DNA from: Moraxella catarrhalis | Lineage (GTDB): Bacteria; Pseudomonadota; Gammaproteobacteria; Pseudomonadales; Moraxellaceae | Length of the DNA stretch: 64,000 nucleotides | Assembly: GCF_001632285.1 (NCBI RefSeq) | Contig: NZ_LWAH01000013.1 | Location: 310,001-374,000, forward strand | Direction: 5' to 3' | In this document: positions 18,743 to 27,311 of the stretch, in pieces | How the letters are laid out: every line of letters begins with the position of its first letter | Numbering within the stretch: position 1 is the stretch's first letter | Program-made: the position numbers and the translations under genes | The notes under the pieces: model-generated | The model's database searches: none | What the model saw: only the letters and a program-made list of their open reading frames with translations | What the model was told of the DNA's origin: nothing

Positions 18743-19519
18743 TTAGGCTGCTAGTACGCGCCCATGCAAGTCTGTTAGGCCTTTTTGCATCACTGCTTGC
18801 AAAACCTCAGTTAATTCACGGTGATCTCGACCTTCAGGATAAATCGGCTCAAGGGGTAATACATACGCTGTAATCCCTCGAGCATCTGCCACTGATTTTA
18901 AACTTTGCACCATAGTCCGTTTGCCATAATAAGCAGCTTTATCGGACAGCCCACCTTCTTTATCCACATATGCAATTACCATTGGGCAGATTGGTAAGTT
19001 GGTATCAATAGCAGCTTTTAATAATTTACCATAAATTTTCTTAATCTGCTTACCATCTGTCGTTGTCGCCTCAGGGAAAAAAATGACCGATGACCCCTCA
19101 CTCAAAAACTCTGCAATCTGATCACTCACCGAACCCACATCTCCTGAGCCTCGCTGAATAAAAAGCGTGCCACCTGCTTTTGCCAAGCGTCCAAAAATTG
19201 GCCATTTACCAATTTCAGCCTTAGACAAGAAAAAGACAGGTGCAACACTGCCCACCACAGGAATATCAAGCCAAGAGACATGATTACTGACCCAAAGCCC
19301 GTGCCTTTGTGGAACTGGCTCAATTTGAATCACAGTTACACCAAATGAATTTGCCATTTTTTGGCAAAATTTTTGTACATAGGGCATCAATCGATTGCGT
19401 GGTACATCAGAGCGATATGCCTTTGATTCATAAAGCATCTGAAAACCATTTAATAAAGTATTTGTCAATCCAAATGCTGCTTTAGTACGATAATATTGAT
19501 TGCTAATGAAATTTGACAT
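18743..19519 (-). CDS. 1-acyl-sn-glycerol-3-phosphate acyltransferase-like (PlsC/LPLAT family)
   Basis: A membrane-associated acyltransferase of about 258 residues, probably converting lysophosphatidate or another lysolipid to a diacyl lipid. The NHVSWLD box (H-x4-D catalytic motif), IQRGSGDV, FFPEATTTDG and CPMVIAYV are the four LPLAT motifs in the right order. I chose ATG at 19519, about 8 bases after a GAG; the frame extends 4 codons to a TTG at 19531. It could be the main PlsC or an accessory lysophospholipid or ornithine-lipid acyltransferase. It stands alone and converges on mrcA. Confidence 0.82.
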   Translation of the reverse strand: MSNFISNQYYRTKAAFGLTNTLLNGFQMLYESKAYRSDVPRNRLMPYVQKFCQKMANSFGVTVIQIEPVPQRHGLWVSNHVSWLDIPVVGSVAPVFFLSKAEIGKWPIFGRLAKAGGTLFIQRGSGDVGSVSDQIAEFLSEGSSVIFFPEATTTDGKQIKKIYGKLLKAAIDTNLPICPMVIAYVDKEGGLSDKAAYYGKRTMVQSLKSVADARGITAYVLPLEPIYPEGRDHRELTEVLQAVMQKGLTDLHGRVLAA

Positions 19520-19626
19520 AAATAAACTCAATGCATTTCTTTGCCATACAGACTAAACCCAAACGCAAAAAAAATCAAGTACTTTGGTGAACATTTATAA
19601 ACTAAGTTCAAAATAAAAAATGTGTA

Positions 19627-19663
19627 TAAAAAATCTCCAAAGCAGATACTTTGGAGATTTTGC
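19627..19663 (-). terminator. Rho-independent terminator of ftsH
   Basis: AAAATCTCCAAAG (19630-19642) pairs perfectly with CTTTGGAGATTTT (19649-19661), a 13-bp stem with a T-rich tail on the minus strand, about 20 bases after the ftsH stop. Confidence 0.85.
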
Positions 19664-19683
19664 TCATGATTTTAATCAGGCTA

Positions 19684-21588
19684 TCACACTGGCAATGGCG
19701 GCGGTAAAGCATCGTCATCGGCAGGTTCTTCGGCTGCCACAGGTGTCTGCACGATGTGCTGATAGTTCTTGGGTTCACGAGGTGTCTCACCTGCCATAAT
19801 TTGTAATAGCTGCTCACGATCGATGGTTTCCCACTTCATAAGTGCTTCAACCATGGCATGCATTTTGTCATGATTTTCATCAATGAGCTGATAAGCAACA
19901 CCATACTGAGCTTCCAAGATATGACGAATTTCGTCATCAACTTTTTGCTGTGTTGCCTCTGAGATTGTGCGGGTGCTGCCGCCAAAATAACCGCCATGCT
20001 CTTCTGCTTCATAGACCATCACCCCCAACTCATCTGACATGCCGTAGCGAGTTACCATGGCACGGGCAAGCTTGGTAGCGCGCTCAAAGTCATTAGATGC
20101 GCCAGTTGATTTGCGGTTTACAAAGATTTCTTCGGCGATACGCCCACCAAACAAAATGGAGATTTCATTAAGCATTTTATCTTTATAATTGCTGATCGCA
20201 TCTTGTTCAGGCAATTGCCAAGTCACACCCAAAGCCCAACCACGAGGCATGATGGTAACTTTATGTACAGGGTCCGTACCAGGTAACAGCTCTGCCACCA
20301 ATGCATGCCCTGCTTCATGGTACGCTGTTGCACGGCGTTCTTCTTCACGAAGTACCATCGATTTGCGTTCAGGTCCCATAAACAGCTTATCTTTGGCATC
20401 CTCAAAGTCATGCATATCAACGCTGTCTTTATTTCGGCGGGCAGCAAATAAGGCGGCTTCATTGACTAAATTGGCAAGCTGAGCACCGCTAAATCCAGGC
20501 GTACCTCGTGCCAAAGCATTGATATCCACGCCGATGGTCGCAGGTAATTTTTTTAAATGCACCATCAAAATTTGCTCACGGCCTTTGATGTCAGGCAAGC
20601 CAACTGAGACTTGACGGTCAAAACGACCAGGGCGTAGCAACGCCTTATCTAAAACATCGACACGGTTTGTAGCAGCAATGACAATGACGCCATCATTACC
20701 TTCAAAGCCATCCATCTCAACCAGCAGTTGGTTTAGGGTTTGTTCACGCTCATCATGACCACCGCCCATGCCTGAACCACGATGACGACCCACAGCATCA
20801 ATCTCATCAATAAAGATGATGCAAGGTGCATTTTTTTTGGCTTGTTCAAACATATCACGCACACGGCTTGCACCCACCCCAACAAACATCTCAACGAAGT
20901 CTGAACCTGAGATACTAAAAAACGGTACTTTGGCTTCACCTGCGATTGCCTTGGCTAGCAAAGTTTTACCCGTCCCTGGAGGGCCAACCATTAAAACACC
21001 ACGAGGAATGGTTGCACCCAACTTAGTAAATTTGCTTGGATCTCTTAAGAAATCAACAATCTCGGCAACTTCCTGCTTGGATTCTTCAACGCCAGCCACA
21101 TCAGCAAAAGTCACCTTGACTTGATCTTCTGACAGCATTTTGGCTTTGGATTTACCAAAACTCATTGGGTTACGACCACCCATGCCGCCACCAGCACCGC
21201 CGCCGCTCATGCCTCGCATGATAAGCCAAAACAAACCGACAATTAAGAGAATTGGGAATGCTGCCATCAGAAGCTGCATGCCAATGCCTTGGCGTTCAGG
21301 TAGTGTACCTTGAACTTCAACATTATGCTCACGCAGTAGTGGCATCAATTCATTGTCAGTAATTTCAGGGCGTACTGTCTCAAATTCAGAACCATTGACT
21401 TTAGTGCCAGTAATCTCTTCGCCACTGATTTTTACATCTTTAATTTCGCCTTGTGACACTGCGGTCACAAATGCCGAATAATTCATCATATCGGCATCAG
21501 CTTTACCGCTATCAAGATTGCTAAAAATCACAACCACGATACCGATGATCGCCAGCCACAATAAGGTATTCTTCACCATGTCGCTCAA
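19684..21588 (-). CDS. ftsH: ATP-dependent zinc metalloprotease FtsH
   Basis: A membrane-bound hexameric AAA+ protease of 634 residues that degrades misfolded membrane proteins and regulators such as LpxC (encoded at 25425 here). It has two N-terminal helices flanking a periplasmic domain, Walker A GPPGTGKT at about 200, Walker [12 protein letters not shown], the second region of homology with RPGRFDRQ, and the zinc site HEAGH around 425. The Met/Gly-rich linker [13 protein letters not shown] is typical. The frame starts at TTG 21588, 10 bases after AAGGA; ATG at 21579 aligns with the E. coli start and is a real alternative. It follows rlmE as in E. coli but also has a promoter of its own. 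Confidence 0.95.
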   Translation of the reverse strand: MSDMVKNTLLWLAIIGIVVVIFSNLDSGKADADMMNYSAFVTAVSQGEIKDVKISGEEITGTKVNGSEFETVRPEITDNELMPLLREHNVEVQGTLPERQGIGMQLLMAAFPILLIVGLFWLIMRGMSGGGAGGGMGGRNPMSFGKSKAKMLSEDQVKVTFADVAGVEESKQEVAEIVDFLRDPSKFTKLGATIPRGVLMVGPPGTGKTLLAKAIAGEAKVPFFSISGSDFVEMFVGVGASRVRDMFEQAKKNAPCIIFIDEIDAVGRHRGSGMGGGHDEREQTLNQLLVEMDGFEGNDGVIVIAATNRVDVLDKALLRPGRFDRQVSVGLPDIKGREQILMVHLKKLPATIGVDINALARGTPGFSGAQLANLVNEAALFAARRNKDSVDMHDFEDAKDKLFMGPERKSMVLREEERRATAYHEAGHALVAELLPGTDPVHKVTIMPRGWALGVTWQLPEQDAISNYKDKMLNEISILFGGRIAEEIFVNRKSTGASNDFERATKLARAMVTRYGMSDELGVMVYEAEEHGGYFGGSTRTISEATQQKVDDEIRHILEAQYGVAYQLIDENHDKMHAMVEALMKWETIDREQLLQIMAGETPREPKNYQHIVQTPVAAEEPADDDALPPPLPV

Positions 21589-21651
21589 ACTTTTCTCATC
21601 CTTAGCTTATGGATATTGGGGATTAATCCACCCAATGCTGATTAATTGTAT

Positions 21652-21682
21652 ATAATATATTGATGAATTTATCTATTTCAAG
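21652..21682 (-). promoter_or_regulatory. Promoter of ftsH, possibly heat-shock regulated
   Basis: On the minus strand (C)TTGAAA at 21682-21676 is followed after 18 bases by TATTAT (21657-21652), a usable sigma70 promoter. CTTGAAA is also the perfect sigma32 -35, but the matching sigma32 -10 (CAATATAT) is weak. Confidence 0.45.
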
Positions 21683-21699
21683 TAAACTCTATGATTGAT

Positions 21700-22332
21700 T
21701 TATTTAATTGCCACCCAAAACATCTCTTTTGAGCGTGGGCGAGAGGCGGCAGGCTTAATGCTTTTAATTTTGCTAAATTGCTTTTGCATCTGAGCACGCA
21801 GCTCTTGAGAGCCTTCGCCTTGAAACACCTTCATAATTAATGCACCCCCTACTGGCAACACTTTCAACGCAAAATCCACCGCAAGTTCGCACAAATACAT
21901 CATACGAGGCTGATCCACCGCAGCCATGCCAGAGGTATTTGGTGCCATATCCGATAATACCACATCCACAGCACGCCCACCAACTTCGTTCGTAATTTGG
22001 TTAAAAACGGCTTCTTCACGAAAATCGCCTTGAATAAAAATGACATTTTCAAGGGTATCCATTGGCAAAATATCTGATGCAATCAGTGTGCCTGCATCAC
22101 CAACAAGCTGACCTGCCACTTGTGACCAGCTGCCTGGTGCTGAACCTAAGTCCACAACTGTCATACCTTTTTTAATCAGACCTGTTTTTTCGTTAATTTC
22201 AAGAAGCTTATAAGCAGCTCGGGCTCGATAGCCTTCTTTTTGAGCTTTTTGCACATAAAAGTCATCAATATGCTCTTTCATCCAAGCACGGCTAGATTTA
22301 GACAATTTTTTATTTTTAATTCGTGTTGCCAT
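21700..22332 (-). CDS. rlmE: 23S rRNA 2'-O-ribose methyltransferase RlmE (RrmJ/FtsJ)
   Basis: It methylates the 2'-OH of U2552 in the A loop of 23S rRNA using SAM, in the last steps of 50S assembly. The 210-residue length matches E. coli RlmE. Visible signatures are the SAM motif VVDLGSAPGSWSQVA, the catalytic tetrad K in RAAYKLLEI, D in DVVLSDMAPN, K in LIMKVFQGEG, and the basic N-terminus KNKKLSKSSRAWMKEH. Upstream of ftsH and divergent from yhbY, as in E. coli. Confidence 0.94.
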   Translation of the reverse strand: MATRIKNKKLSKSSRAWMKEHIDDFYVQKAQKEGYRARAAYKLLEINEKTGLIKKGMTVVDLGSAPGSWSQVAGQLVGDAGTLIASDILPMDTLENVIFIQGDFREEAVFNQITNEVGGRAVDVVLSDMAPNTSGMAAVDQPRMMYLCELAVDFALKVLPVGGALIMKVFQGEGSQELRAQMQKQFSKIKSIKPAASRPRSKEMFWVAIK

Positions 22333-22404
22333 AAAAATTAATCATATTCATTTATAATCCAATCGACTAGTTTACCATTATTGACAACAAATTTGGTGAA
22401 ATTC

Positions 22405-22413
22405 TGCTATAAT
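22405..22413 (+). promoter_or_regulatory. Extended -10 promoter of yhbY
   Basis: TGCTATAAT, a perfect extended -10, about 60 bases before the yhbY ATG. A perfect TTGACA at 22381-22386 is 21 bases away, too far to serve as a normal -35. Confidence 0.5.
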
Positions 22414-22474
22414 AGCGTAATTATTTCTCACTCATTCATCACTACCATTTATCATTGGTAATTTTGGAATACTT

Positions 22475-22792
22475 ATGAATAAAAACGCAAAATTACAAGA
22501 CATTAAAGCCCTGCGAGGCATTGGCCATCATCTAAATCCAGTTGTCACCATTGGTGGTAATGGTGTTACTCCCAGCGTCATCGAAGAAGTCGCTCGTGCA
22601 TTAACCGATCATGAACTCATCAAAATCAAAATCCCTGCTGGTACAGCTGATGACAGAAAAGCATATGTAGCTGCCATTGCCGATGCTACTGAGTCTGAGG
22701 TCATTCACCATATCGGACGCATGGTGCTGCTTCTGCGTACCAACGCCAAACCCAATCCCAAGCTATCTAATTTAGCACGATTTGGATTATAA
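22475..22792 (+). CDS. yhbY: YhbY-family CRS1/CRM-domain RNA-binding protein
   Basis: A 105-residue protein consisting of a single CRM domain that binds pre-50S ribosomal particles. The signatures LRGIGHHLNPVVTIGGNGVT (with the GxxG loop), ALTDHELIKIKIPAG and HHIGRMVLLLR are as in E. coli YhbY. It is divergent from rlmE-ftsH, a conserved neighbourhood for 50S assembly functions, and is followed 8 bases later by the DOMON-like gene. Confidence 0.92.
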   Translation: MNKNAKLQDIKALRGIGHHLNPVVTIGGNGVTPSVIEEVARALTDHELIKIKIPAGTADDRKAYVAAIADATESEVIHHIGRMVLLLRTNAKPNPKLSNLARFGL

Positions 22793-22800
22793 ACGGTTCG

Positions 22801-23457
22801 GTGAGTCTTAAAACATTACATCAGGCGATGGCGGCGACAGTCAAACGGTTTTTGCCAAATGATTTTTTTATTTATCAGCTAACAGCCATCACCGATAGTA
22901 GCGCTTATGATGATACTGTCAGATTAGATAATAGACCAGATAATCGATTAGTACCGCCTAAAATATACGCCTATATCGCCCAAATCACTGATGCTGTTGA
23001 AGTAGGATTTTTTGTTGAAAAAACTGCCTACACCCAAGACATTTTTGACAAGCAAACCAAAAATGTCTTAATGCAGCGTGCTGATTATTTATGGCAGTCT
23101 GAATGCTTTGAATGTTTTTTGGCACAAAAGTACTCAAGCCACTATATTGAGACAAATCTTGCCATCAATGGATGCTATAATATCTACCGATTTGATGGCT
23201 ATCGCACGCCCAATCAGATGCCTCCTTTGGCAGACACTCAGCATACTTTATCCATACGACACATCGCTGTACTTGATGATGGTTATGTTTTAACATTTCA
23301 TATTCGTCATCACAACCAAGCCCTTAAGCTTGGTGAATGTCAATTTAATTTAACGGCCATTTTATACCCAATCATCCACAAAGCATCTGTTGCGGTTTAT
23401 TACGCCATTAAGCATACCAACCCGCCTAATTTTCATGAGCGTTCATGTTGGTTGTAA
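22801..23457 (+). CDS. DOMON-like domain protein of unknown function
   Basis: A 218-residue protein starting with GTG directly after yhbY, so probably co-transcribed. The pattern LWQSECFECFLA...YIETNLAINGCYNIYRFDGYR, then the C-terminal YYAIKHTNPPNFHERSCW, matches the DOMON-like family common in Acinetobacter and Pseudomonas ('LWQ.TCFE.F...Y.E.NL.P.G.WN.Y.F..YR', 'ALKH....DFH'). The fold may bind a heme or sugar, but no biochemical role is known to me. There is no signal peptide, so it is probably cytoplasmic. A bidirectional terminator follows. Confidence 0.65.
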   Translation: MSLKTLHQAMAATVKRFLPNDFFIYQLTAITDSSAYDDTVRLDNRPDNRLVPPKIYAYIAQITDAVEVGFFVEKTAYTQDIFDKQTKNVLMQRADYLWQSECFECFLAQKYSSHYIETNLAINGCYNIYRFDGYRTPNQMPPLADTQHTLSIRHIAVLDDGYVLTFHIRHHNQALKLGECQFNLTAILYPIIHKASVAVYYAIKHTNPPNFHERSCWL

Positions 23458-23496
23458 GCTATTGATTAATGATTTAACATTATTTTAAATAAAAAA

Positions 23497-23527
23497 CTAA
23501 GCCCAGTTTAACTTAACTGGGCTTTTG
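23497..23527. terminator. Bidirectional terminator between the DOMON-like and CHAP-like genes
   Basis: AAGCCCAGTT (23499-23508) pairs perfectly with AACTGGGCTT (23515-23524), followed by TTTTG on the plus strand and TAGTTTTTT on the minus strand, between convergent genes. Confidence 0.8.
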
Positions 23528-23547
23528 TCATATCCAAAATAAACAGA

Positions 23548-24225
23548 CTATTGTTCGTTTAGAGCAAGCATAATACCTGTATTTGCAGAAGCATCATTAT
23601 AACGAGCATCACGCCATACACTGTAGCCATTATGCTGGCTATATGGGCTAAATTTTGGCTGGCGGAAATCTGATACCCATTGGCTGCCGTCATAAATCTG
23701 AATGTGACCGTGTGGGTTTTTTGCAGTACGATTAAATACAGCAATATCACCAACTTGTGGTACATAATTGCTATTATTCAATTTTGTAAATCCTGCACTT
23801 GCCAGTGTGCCATGTGCATATTGATAAGCGGAAGGCTGCGGTGTAAATTCATAACCTGCAGATTGTAATGCTTTACGCACATATAACGCACACCGCCCCA
23901 CCGACCGACCCAGTGCAGCACGAGATGCCACAGCAGCAGCGACACTTGGAGCACTGCTTGCCGTCAAGCGTTCAACCGCAGAAACTGGTGATTGAAAATT
24001 GGTGCTGAAGTTTTGGATAGTGGCTGTGCTGGTAGGTTGATGATAAGCATGAGCTTGAGCATTTTGGCTGTTTGCTATCAAATCATTAATGACACTGTCA
24101 ATATCGTCTGGGATACTGGCCACATAAGAGGTTTGGGTAGAGCTATTTGAATACGCACTTTGTGCCGCACTTGATTGTGCAACGGTCAGACTGACAGCTG
24201 ACAGTAGCCAAAATACTCGTTTCAT
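23548..24225 (-). CDS. Secreted CHAP/NlpC-P60-like putative peptidoglycan amidase
   Basis: A 225-residue protein with a signal peptide (MKRVFWLLSAVSLTVAQSSA, cleavage near AQSSAAQS), a low-complexity Ser/Ala/Gln linker to about residue 100, then a Cys-His hydrolase-like domain. The putative catalytic Cys is in GRSVGRCALYVRKAL, followed by QVGDIAVFNR and the putative His in NPHGHIQIYDG. The layout fits amidases that cut peptidoglycan peptides in the periplasm. No partner, immunity gene or cell-wall operon is adjacent. The fold assignment is moderately secure; the substrate is inference. Confidence 0.65.
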   Translation of the reverse strand: MKRVFWLLSAVSLTVAQSSAAQSAYSNSSTQTSYVASIPDDIDSVINDLIANSQNAQAHAYHQPTSTATIQNFSTNFQSPVSAVERLTASSAPSVAAAVASRAALGRSVGRCALYVRKALQSAGYEFTPQPSAYQYAHGTLASAGFTKLNNSNYVPQVGDIAVFNRTAKNPHGHIQIYDGSQWVSDFRQPKFSPYSQHNGYSVWRDARYNDASANTGIMLALNEQ

Positions 24226-24498
24226 TTAGATTCCTCATACTTCAAAAGCTTGCTTGGCATTACTATCACAGACAGCGTTCATCCCATGGGTTAGTTGGTG
24301 GATGATTAGCCCCATTGCATCACTTCATCGGCATACATTTGATTGGTTTTGATTAAAGCTTGTGGCACACAGCATACATCCTTAGTACGCTAGAAAAATG
24401 ATATCTTATTAAGGTGAGATTACCATTTCCTCAAAAGGCGTGATACACTTACTCTGCGGACACCATGTCCATAGATCTTTTTATTATTTAGGTAAGCT

Positions 24499-25047
24499 AT
24501 GTCTGATTATACAAAAACCATTCCCATCAATGACTTGGTCACTAAAATTCGTCGACCCAATCATCTTGCCAGCCGTATCGAAAAACAAGCGGCTGCTGGT
24601 GCTGCTATTCCAAAACATTTGTTGCATCGGTATCATCATCTGCAACACCACACACAGCTAATTCGTCAAGCATGGGCAGGTTTATTGCCCAATGAGATAC
24701 TGTCAGCCTGCCAAGTGGTTAATGTCTCATCGGTGGAGATTGCTCTAGCAATGAGTTCGCCAACCGCTGCCAATCACGCACGATATATGATGGAAAGTTG
24801 TATTCAAGCTTTACGCACTTATGATCAGCGTTTTTGCCAGTTACAATCAATCAAGCTGATTGTCTCATCAAAGACAACTTCGCCAAAATTGGTGCAATCA
24901 GACGCTCGCCCAAATAATTTAAAAAAGATCCTAAGCGAAAACACAAGACAAATGATAACACAGACCGCACAATTTGTCACACAAAATGAACGCTTAAATC
25001 AAGCTTTGACGCAACTTGCAAGGACAAATACCGATTCTAAAAAATAA
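24499..25047 (+). CDS. DciA-like (DUF721) protein, putative DnaB helicase operator/loader
   Basis: A 182-residue basic protein. The middle stretch LIRQAWAGLLPNEILSACQVVNV...LAMSSPTAANHARYMMESC matches the DUF721 pattern ('W..VVG..LA.H..V..L..G.L.V.V.S.AWA..LR'). DciA is the ancestral bacterial factor that helps load DnaB in organisms lacking DnaC. The position supports it: in Pseudomonas a DUF721 gene sits beside lpxC, and here it converges on lpxC. The C-terminal 50 residues are low-complexity and Gln/Thr-rich. Similarity is by eye and modest. Confidence 0.6.
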   Translation: MSDYTKTIPINDLVTKIRRPNHLASRIEKQAAAGAAIPKHLLHRYHHLQHHTQLIRQAWAGLLPNEILSACQVVNVSSVEIALAMSSPTAANHARYMMESCIQALRTYDQRFCQLQSIKLIVSSKTTSPKLVQSDARPNNLKKILSENTRQMITQTAQFVTQNERLNQALTQLARTNTDSKK

Positions 25048-25242
25048 TTTTATTAATTAAATTTAAAGAGTTTATCTGAAAAAATTTTGTATAAACTTAG
25101 GTTTTAAATCGCAAATAGCCAACTATTTTTGTAATTTTTTGTAAATTAAATCCATTAACTTTGTGTAGATAGCTGGTTTTATTTAATAAAATTTTGGTTA
25201 CCAATCCTTATAAAATCATCAATGTATCTGCCATCTTAATAA

Positions 25243-25350
25243 GTATTTTTAGGAGTTTGGTTTTTTATAAACTCAAAAATACACCCAATCCGTAACTTAC
25301 GATTGGGTGTTGGGTGAGGTTAACATCAATATGATACAAAAAACCAAACT
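25243..25350. repeat. Nested, mutually exclusive inverted repeats
   Basis: GTATTTTT-AG-GAGTTT (25243-25258) pairs with AAACTCAAAAATAC (25269-25282), leaving a 2-base bulge. AGTTTGGTTTTTT (25254-25266) can instead pair with AAAAAACCAAACT (25338-25350), a perfect 13-bp stem enclosing the CACCCAATC hairpin. The two structures share 25254-25258 and exclude each other. This could be a terminator array, a small RNA or a remnant of a small inverted-repeat element. Confidence 0.45.
25275..25310 (-). terminator. Rho-independent terminator of lpxC
   Basis: On the minus strand CACCCAATC (25309-25301) pairs with GATTGGGTG (25290-25282), a 9-bp stem with a 10-base loop followed by TATTTTTGAG. It lies about 115 bases after the lpxC stop. 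Confidence 0.6.
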
Positions 25351-25424
25351 GTGTCTATTACCTTACAAAAACCTTGCCAAATAATTAAAATATTCTGACC
25401 TTTGCTTACTCAATGACACTTTAG

Positions 25425-26330
25425 CTAAACAGCAGCTACATAATTAATTGGACAAGATTTTTTGTCATAAAATGTTACAATTTCATAGCAACTTTTATCC
25501 ACTAATACCTCTCGGATCAGTGCATTATTCAGTGCATGCCCTGATTTATAAGCAGAAAACTTCGCAAGTAAAGGGTGTCCAATCACAAATAAATCACCCA
25601 CAGCATCTAGCATTTTATGGCGGACAAATTCATTGGGATAGCGTAAGCCATCTTGATTGACCACAGAATTCTCATCAAGTACGACAGCATTATCCAAGCT
25701 ACCGCCCAGTGCCAAATTATTTTTTTGCAGATATTCTATGTCTTTTAGAAAGCCAAAAGTACGCGCCTGCCCCACTTCTGCGGCGAAATTTGCAGTATTA
25801 AAATCAAGCTGTGTTGTTTGTTCAGTAGCAGCGATGGCGGCATGATTAAAATCAATCTCAAAATCTAGCAAAAAGCCCTTATCATAAGGCTCAAGGCGTG
25901 CCCATTTGTCACCATCATTTACTTCAATCGGTGAAATTATTTTAATGAATTTTTTGAGTTCATCTTGCTCAGTGATACCTGCTTGATCAATCAGATACAA
26001 AAAAGGTGCCGCCGAACCATCCATAATCGGAATCTCTGCTGCATCCACTTGAATGATTAAATTATCAAGCCCATAAGCCGCAATGGCTGATAATAAATGC
26101 TCAACCGTACCAATTCTAGCATCTCCCAAAACCAAATTAGATGACATCATGGTATCTTGTACAAGCTCGGCTGCCATTGGAACTGTTGCACCAATATCGG
26201 TGCGTTCAAATATGATACCTGTATTAGGCTTGGCAGGCGACAAAGTGAGTGTCACTTTTTTGCCGCTATGTAGTCCGATACCTGTTGCTGTGATTGCTTT
26301 GGCTACCGTTCTTTGGTAGAGTTTTGTCAT
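25425..26330 (-). CDS. lpxC: UDP-3-O-acyl-N-acetylglucosamine deacetylase
   Basis: The zinc enzyme catalysing the committed step of lipid A synthesis, here 301 residues as in E. coli (305). Motifs: TGIGLHSGKKV, the zinc His in GTVEHLLSA, ARTFGF, the second zinc site HKMLDAVGDL (H-x3-D) and FVIGHPLLAKF. Lipooligosaccharide is the main surface glycolipid of Moraxella. It has its own stop region with terminator structures and converges on the DciA-like gene. LpxC is a classical substrate of FtsH, also in this window. Confidence 0.95.
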   Translation of the reverse strand: MTKLYQRTVAKAITATGIGLHSGKKVTLTLSPAKPNTGIIFERTDIGATVPMAAELVQDTMMSSNLVLGDARIGTVEHLLSAIAAYGLDNLIIQVDAAEIPIMDGSAAPFLYLIDQAGITEQDELKKFIKIISPIEVNDGDKWARLEPYDKGFLLDFEIDFNHAAIAATEQTTQLDFNTANFAAEVGQARTFGFLKDIEYLQKNNLALGGSLDNAVVLDENSVVNQDGLRYPNEFVRHKMLDAVGDLFVIGHPLLAKFSAYKSGHALNNALIREVLVDKSCYEIVTFYDKKSCPINYVAAV

Positions 26331-26557
26331 AATTATTCTCGTTATAATTCTCAGTCAAAACCGACAAAATTATTTCAAAATGTGTCATAGTAGTTTAACA
26401 TTATGCAGGTTTTTTGTCATCTCTTGTCATAAGTAGATTATCAATCATTCTGTTTGGTTTATCTGATGATTTGTCAGCGATATTAAATTTTTATGATATT
26501 ACACAAAGTATGTTGCACAAAATAAGCGTACCAAGCTTAAATCTCAAGACTGTTTCA

Positions 26558-26589
26558 ATAAAAAAGCAGTGCTCAAAAGAACACTGCTT
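26558..26589 (-). terminator. Rho-independent terminator of efp
   Basis: AAGCAGTG (26564-26571) pairs with CACTGCTT (26582-26589); on the minus strand the stem runs into TTTTTT. It lies about 20 bases after the efp stop. Confidence 0.8.
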
Positions 26590-26606
26590 AATCAGATGGC
26601 GATCAA

Positions 26607-27182
26607 TCAGGCGGTTACGCGTGTTTGATATTCGCCAGTACGCGTATCTACACGCACCACTTCATTTTGCTGAACAAACAATGGGACACGCACGGTTGCA
26701 CCTGTTTCAAGGCGTGCAGGCTTACCACCACCACCTGAGGTATCACCACGAACACCCGGGTCAGTTTCAACGATTTCAAGCTCTACAAAGTTTGGTGGTG
26801 TGACCGACAGCGGCGCACCATTAAATAGCGTCAAAGTGCATAACGCATTTGAATTTTCTTTTAGCCACTGTGCAGCATCACCCATTGCGGTTTTATCTGC
26901 TTGCAATTGCTCAAAAGTCTCAGGGTGCATAAAATGCCAAAATTCGCCATCGTTGTATAGATAGTTCATTTCCACATCCACCACATCAGCACCTTCAAGT
27001 GAATCGCCTGACTTAAAAGTCTGCTCAAGCACTTTGCCTGTGCGTAGATTACGCAACTTAACACGGTTAAAAGCTTGACCTTTACCTGGTTTCACATATT
27101 CATTTTCAAGGATGGAACATGGATTCCCATCCAACATCACTTTCAAGCCTGCTTTAAAATCATTTGTAGAAAAACTTGCCAT
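26607..27182 (-). CDS. efp: Translation elongation factor P
   Basis: EF-P binds between P and E sites and relieves ribosome stalling at polyproline. The protein has 191 residues and three beta-barrel domains (KOW-like N-domain, two OB domains). Domain I carries the modified loop [10 protein letters not shown] with Lys34 conserved, the residue that EpmA and EpmB beta-lysylate in E. coli. Both modification genes are in this window, epmB divergent right next to it and epmA at 44208. The signature near the end, [21 protein letters not shown], is typical. Confidence 0.96.
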   Translation of the reverse strand: MASFSTNDFKAGLKVMLDGNPCSILENEYVKPGKGQAFNRVKLRNLRTGKVLEQTFKSGDSLEGADVVDVEMNYLYNDGEFWHFMHPETFEQLQADKTAMGDAAQWLKENSNALCTLTLFNGAPLSVTPPNFVELEIVETDPGVRGDTSGGGGKPARLETGATVRVPLFVQQNEVVRVDTRTGEYQTRVTA

Positions 27183-27251
27183 TATTTACCTGCCAGTTGT
27201 CAATCAGAGCATCGCTCAGTTAAAATTTAAATCATCATCTAAAAAATACGC

Positions 27252-27257
27252 TATAAT
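27252..27257 (+). promoter_or_regulatory. Putative -10 of epmB
   Basis: A perfect TATAAT (in gcTATAATg) 55 bases before the epmB ATG, in the efp/epmB divergent gap. No good -35 is seen. Confidence 0.35.
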
Positions 27258-27311
27258 GCAGCGTAACACTTCATTATATAAAGTTTTAGTAATTTTTGTC
27301 AAAATAAAACC

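Larger units (their letters stand above)
25048..25424. other. 377-bp convergent intergenic region between the DciA-like gene and lpxC
   Basis: Non-coding and AT-rich. The left half shows nothing. The right half (25243-25350) is packed with nested inverted repeats: the lpxC terminator and two alternative long stems around it. Confidence 0.5.

Noticed and set aside
22381..22413. TTGACA plus TATAAT as a classical promoter for yhbY
   Set aside because: The spacer is 21 bases, outside the working range; only the extended -10 is kept.
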